Of a stretch of DNA of 7,100 bases, positions 6,773-7,100 are shown one piece after another; positions within the stretch are counted from its first letter, which is position 1, and each line of letters begins with the position of its first letter. The stretch is from contig CANDCB010000044.1 of NCBI GenBank assembly GCA_947383065.1, positions 1 through 7,100 of the forward strand, written 5' to 3'. The position numbers were made by a program, and so were the translations under genes. Below the pieces are notes generated by a model. That model did no database searches. It was given only the letters and a program-made list of their open reading frames with translations, and had not been told where the DNA came from. This DNA is from an uncultured Bacillota bacterium. GTDB lineage: Bacteria; Bacillota_I; Bacilli_A; RF39; UBA660.

Positions 6773-6790
6773 TGACTTTAAGATGACTTT
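6773..6790 (-). promoter_or_regulatory. putative response-regulator operator: AAAGTCA direct repeat
   Basis: On the minus strand AAAGTCA (6790-6784), four bases TCTT, then AAAGTCA again (6779-6773). The period is 11 bp, and over the full 11-mers 9 of 11 positions match. This 7+4+7 layout is that of a pho box and of other OmpR/PhoB-family sites. The downstream copy ends 11 nt before the -10, covering the -35 region, the usual place for a class II activator. An alternative reading is the 11-bp palindrome AAAGTCACTTT (6779-6769), which would suit a dimeric regulator. Confidence 0.5.
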
Positions 6791-6836
6791 TTTTGTAATT
6801 GATAAAAATTATTTTATTTTAGATATTTTCAAATAA

Positions 6837-6864
6837 AAAGTTAGTTCTATTTTAAACTAACTTT
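6837..6864 (-). terminator. intrinsic terminator after the partial gene
   Basis: AAAGTTAGTT (6864-6855) pairs perfectly over 10 bp with AACTAACTTT (6846-6837) around an 8-nt loop. On the minus strand it is followed by TTATTT. It lies 11 nt after the stop codon of the gene entering from the right edge, and separates that gene from the ABC operon. The symmetric sequence could also act on the plus strand. Confidence 0.8.
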
Positions 6865-6875
6865 AAATTAATATT

Positions 6876-7100
6876 TTATTCTTTTTTCTCATTATCTAAT
6901 TTTTTGATGATATTATTATATTCTTCATTAAGAACAGGATTTTCAATAGCTATAGTCTCATTTTTGATAGTCCAATTACTTTCATGAACAGCTAAAAAAT
7001 CAAATGCTTCATTATAAATTTTTATGTTTTCTAAAGCTTTCATATATTCTTTTTTGATTTCATTTTTAATTTCATCTTTAATTTTAGAATTAGTAAGTTC
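6876..7100 (-). CDS. C-terminal part of an unrecognised protein, 5' end outside window
   Basis: An open frame of 74 codons enters at the window edge and ends at TAA (6878-6876). The visible part is strongly charged and mostly predicted helical, with alternating Lys and Glu (about 1-30 of the visible part), a central FDFLAVHESNW segment, and a Lys/Glu-rich tail NEKKE. No TM segment or known motif is visible. A terminator directly downstream and codon use matching its neighbours support a real gene. I do not recognise the family. Confidence 0.75.
   Translation of the reverse strand, partial: ELTNSKIKDEIKNEIKKEYMKALENIKIYNEAFDFLAVHESNWTIKNETIAIENPVLNEEYNNIIKKLDNEKKE

Overview
This 7.1-kb window is very AT-rich (G+C roughly a quarter by eye). 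It has strong purine-rich Shine-Dalgarno sites, TTGACN/TATAAT promoters, short U-tailed terminators and Lys/Ile/Asn-heavy proteins. This suggests a low-G+C member of the Bacillota (clostridial or Erysipelotrichia/RF39-like). The genus cannot be named from the sequence alone. TGA behaves as a stop: all 13 Trp codons are TGG, and about 2,200 in-frame codons contain only one internal TGA. Every gene lies on the minus strand, so transcription runs from high to low coordinates.

Right end, read in the direction of transcription. The C-terminal 74 codons of an unrecognised gene (6876-7100) end at a clear hairpin terminator (6837-6864). Next comes a promoter with a consensus -10 (6756-6761) and a poor -35. 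The -35 region is occupied by two AAAGTCA copies 11 bp apart, the layout expected of an OmpR/PhoB-type response-regulator site. It drives a MacB/LolD-type ABC ATPase (6054-6725) and, one base after its stop, a double-FtsX permease (3341-6052).

The permease is the most unusual object here. The frame is open for 903 codons except for one TGA at 4652-4654, placed exactly at the junction between its two halves. No ATG, GTG or TTG follows in frame for 175 codons. As read, the gene is a nonsense-interrupted pseudogene, unless the base is a sequencing error or the stop is read through.

Centre. A 9-bp hairpin terminator overlapping the permease stop codon is followed at once by an extended -10 promoter (TGCTATAAT). 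This drives an OmpR-family response regulator (2626-3285) and a two-TM sensor kinase (1428-2636) that overlaps it by 11 bp. The likely circuit is a kinase that senses an envelope stress or peptide, with the regulator acting on the repeat upstream of the ATPase/permease pair. That link is an inference from layout.

Left end. There is an alpha/beta-hydrolase with a recognisable Ser-Asp-His triad (500-1354), a 97-residue two-TM protein of unknown function (133-426), and the first 60 nt of tRNA-Ser(GCT) with its own near-consensus promoter. The tRNA runs off the window. I see no mobile elements, CRISPR arrays or attachment sites. The gene content resembles known ABC/two-component modules; the interrupted permease and the putative operator are the parts worth following up.
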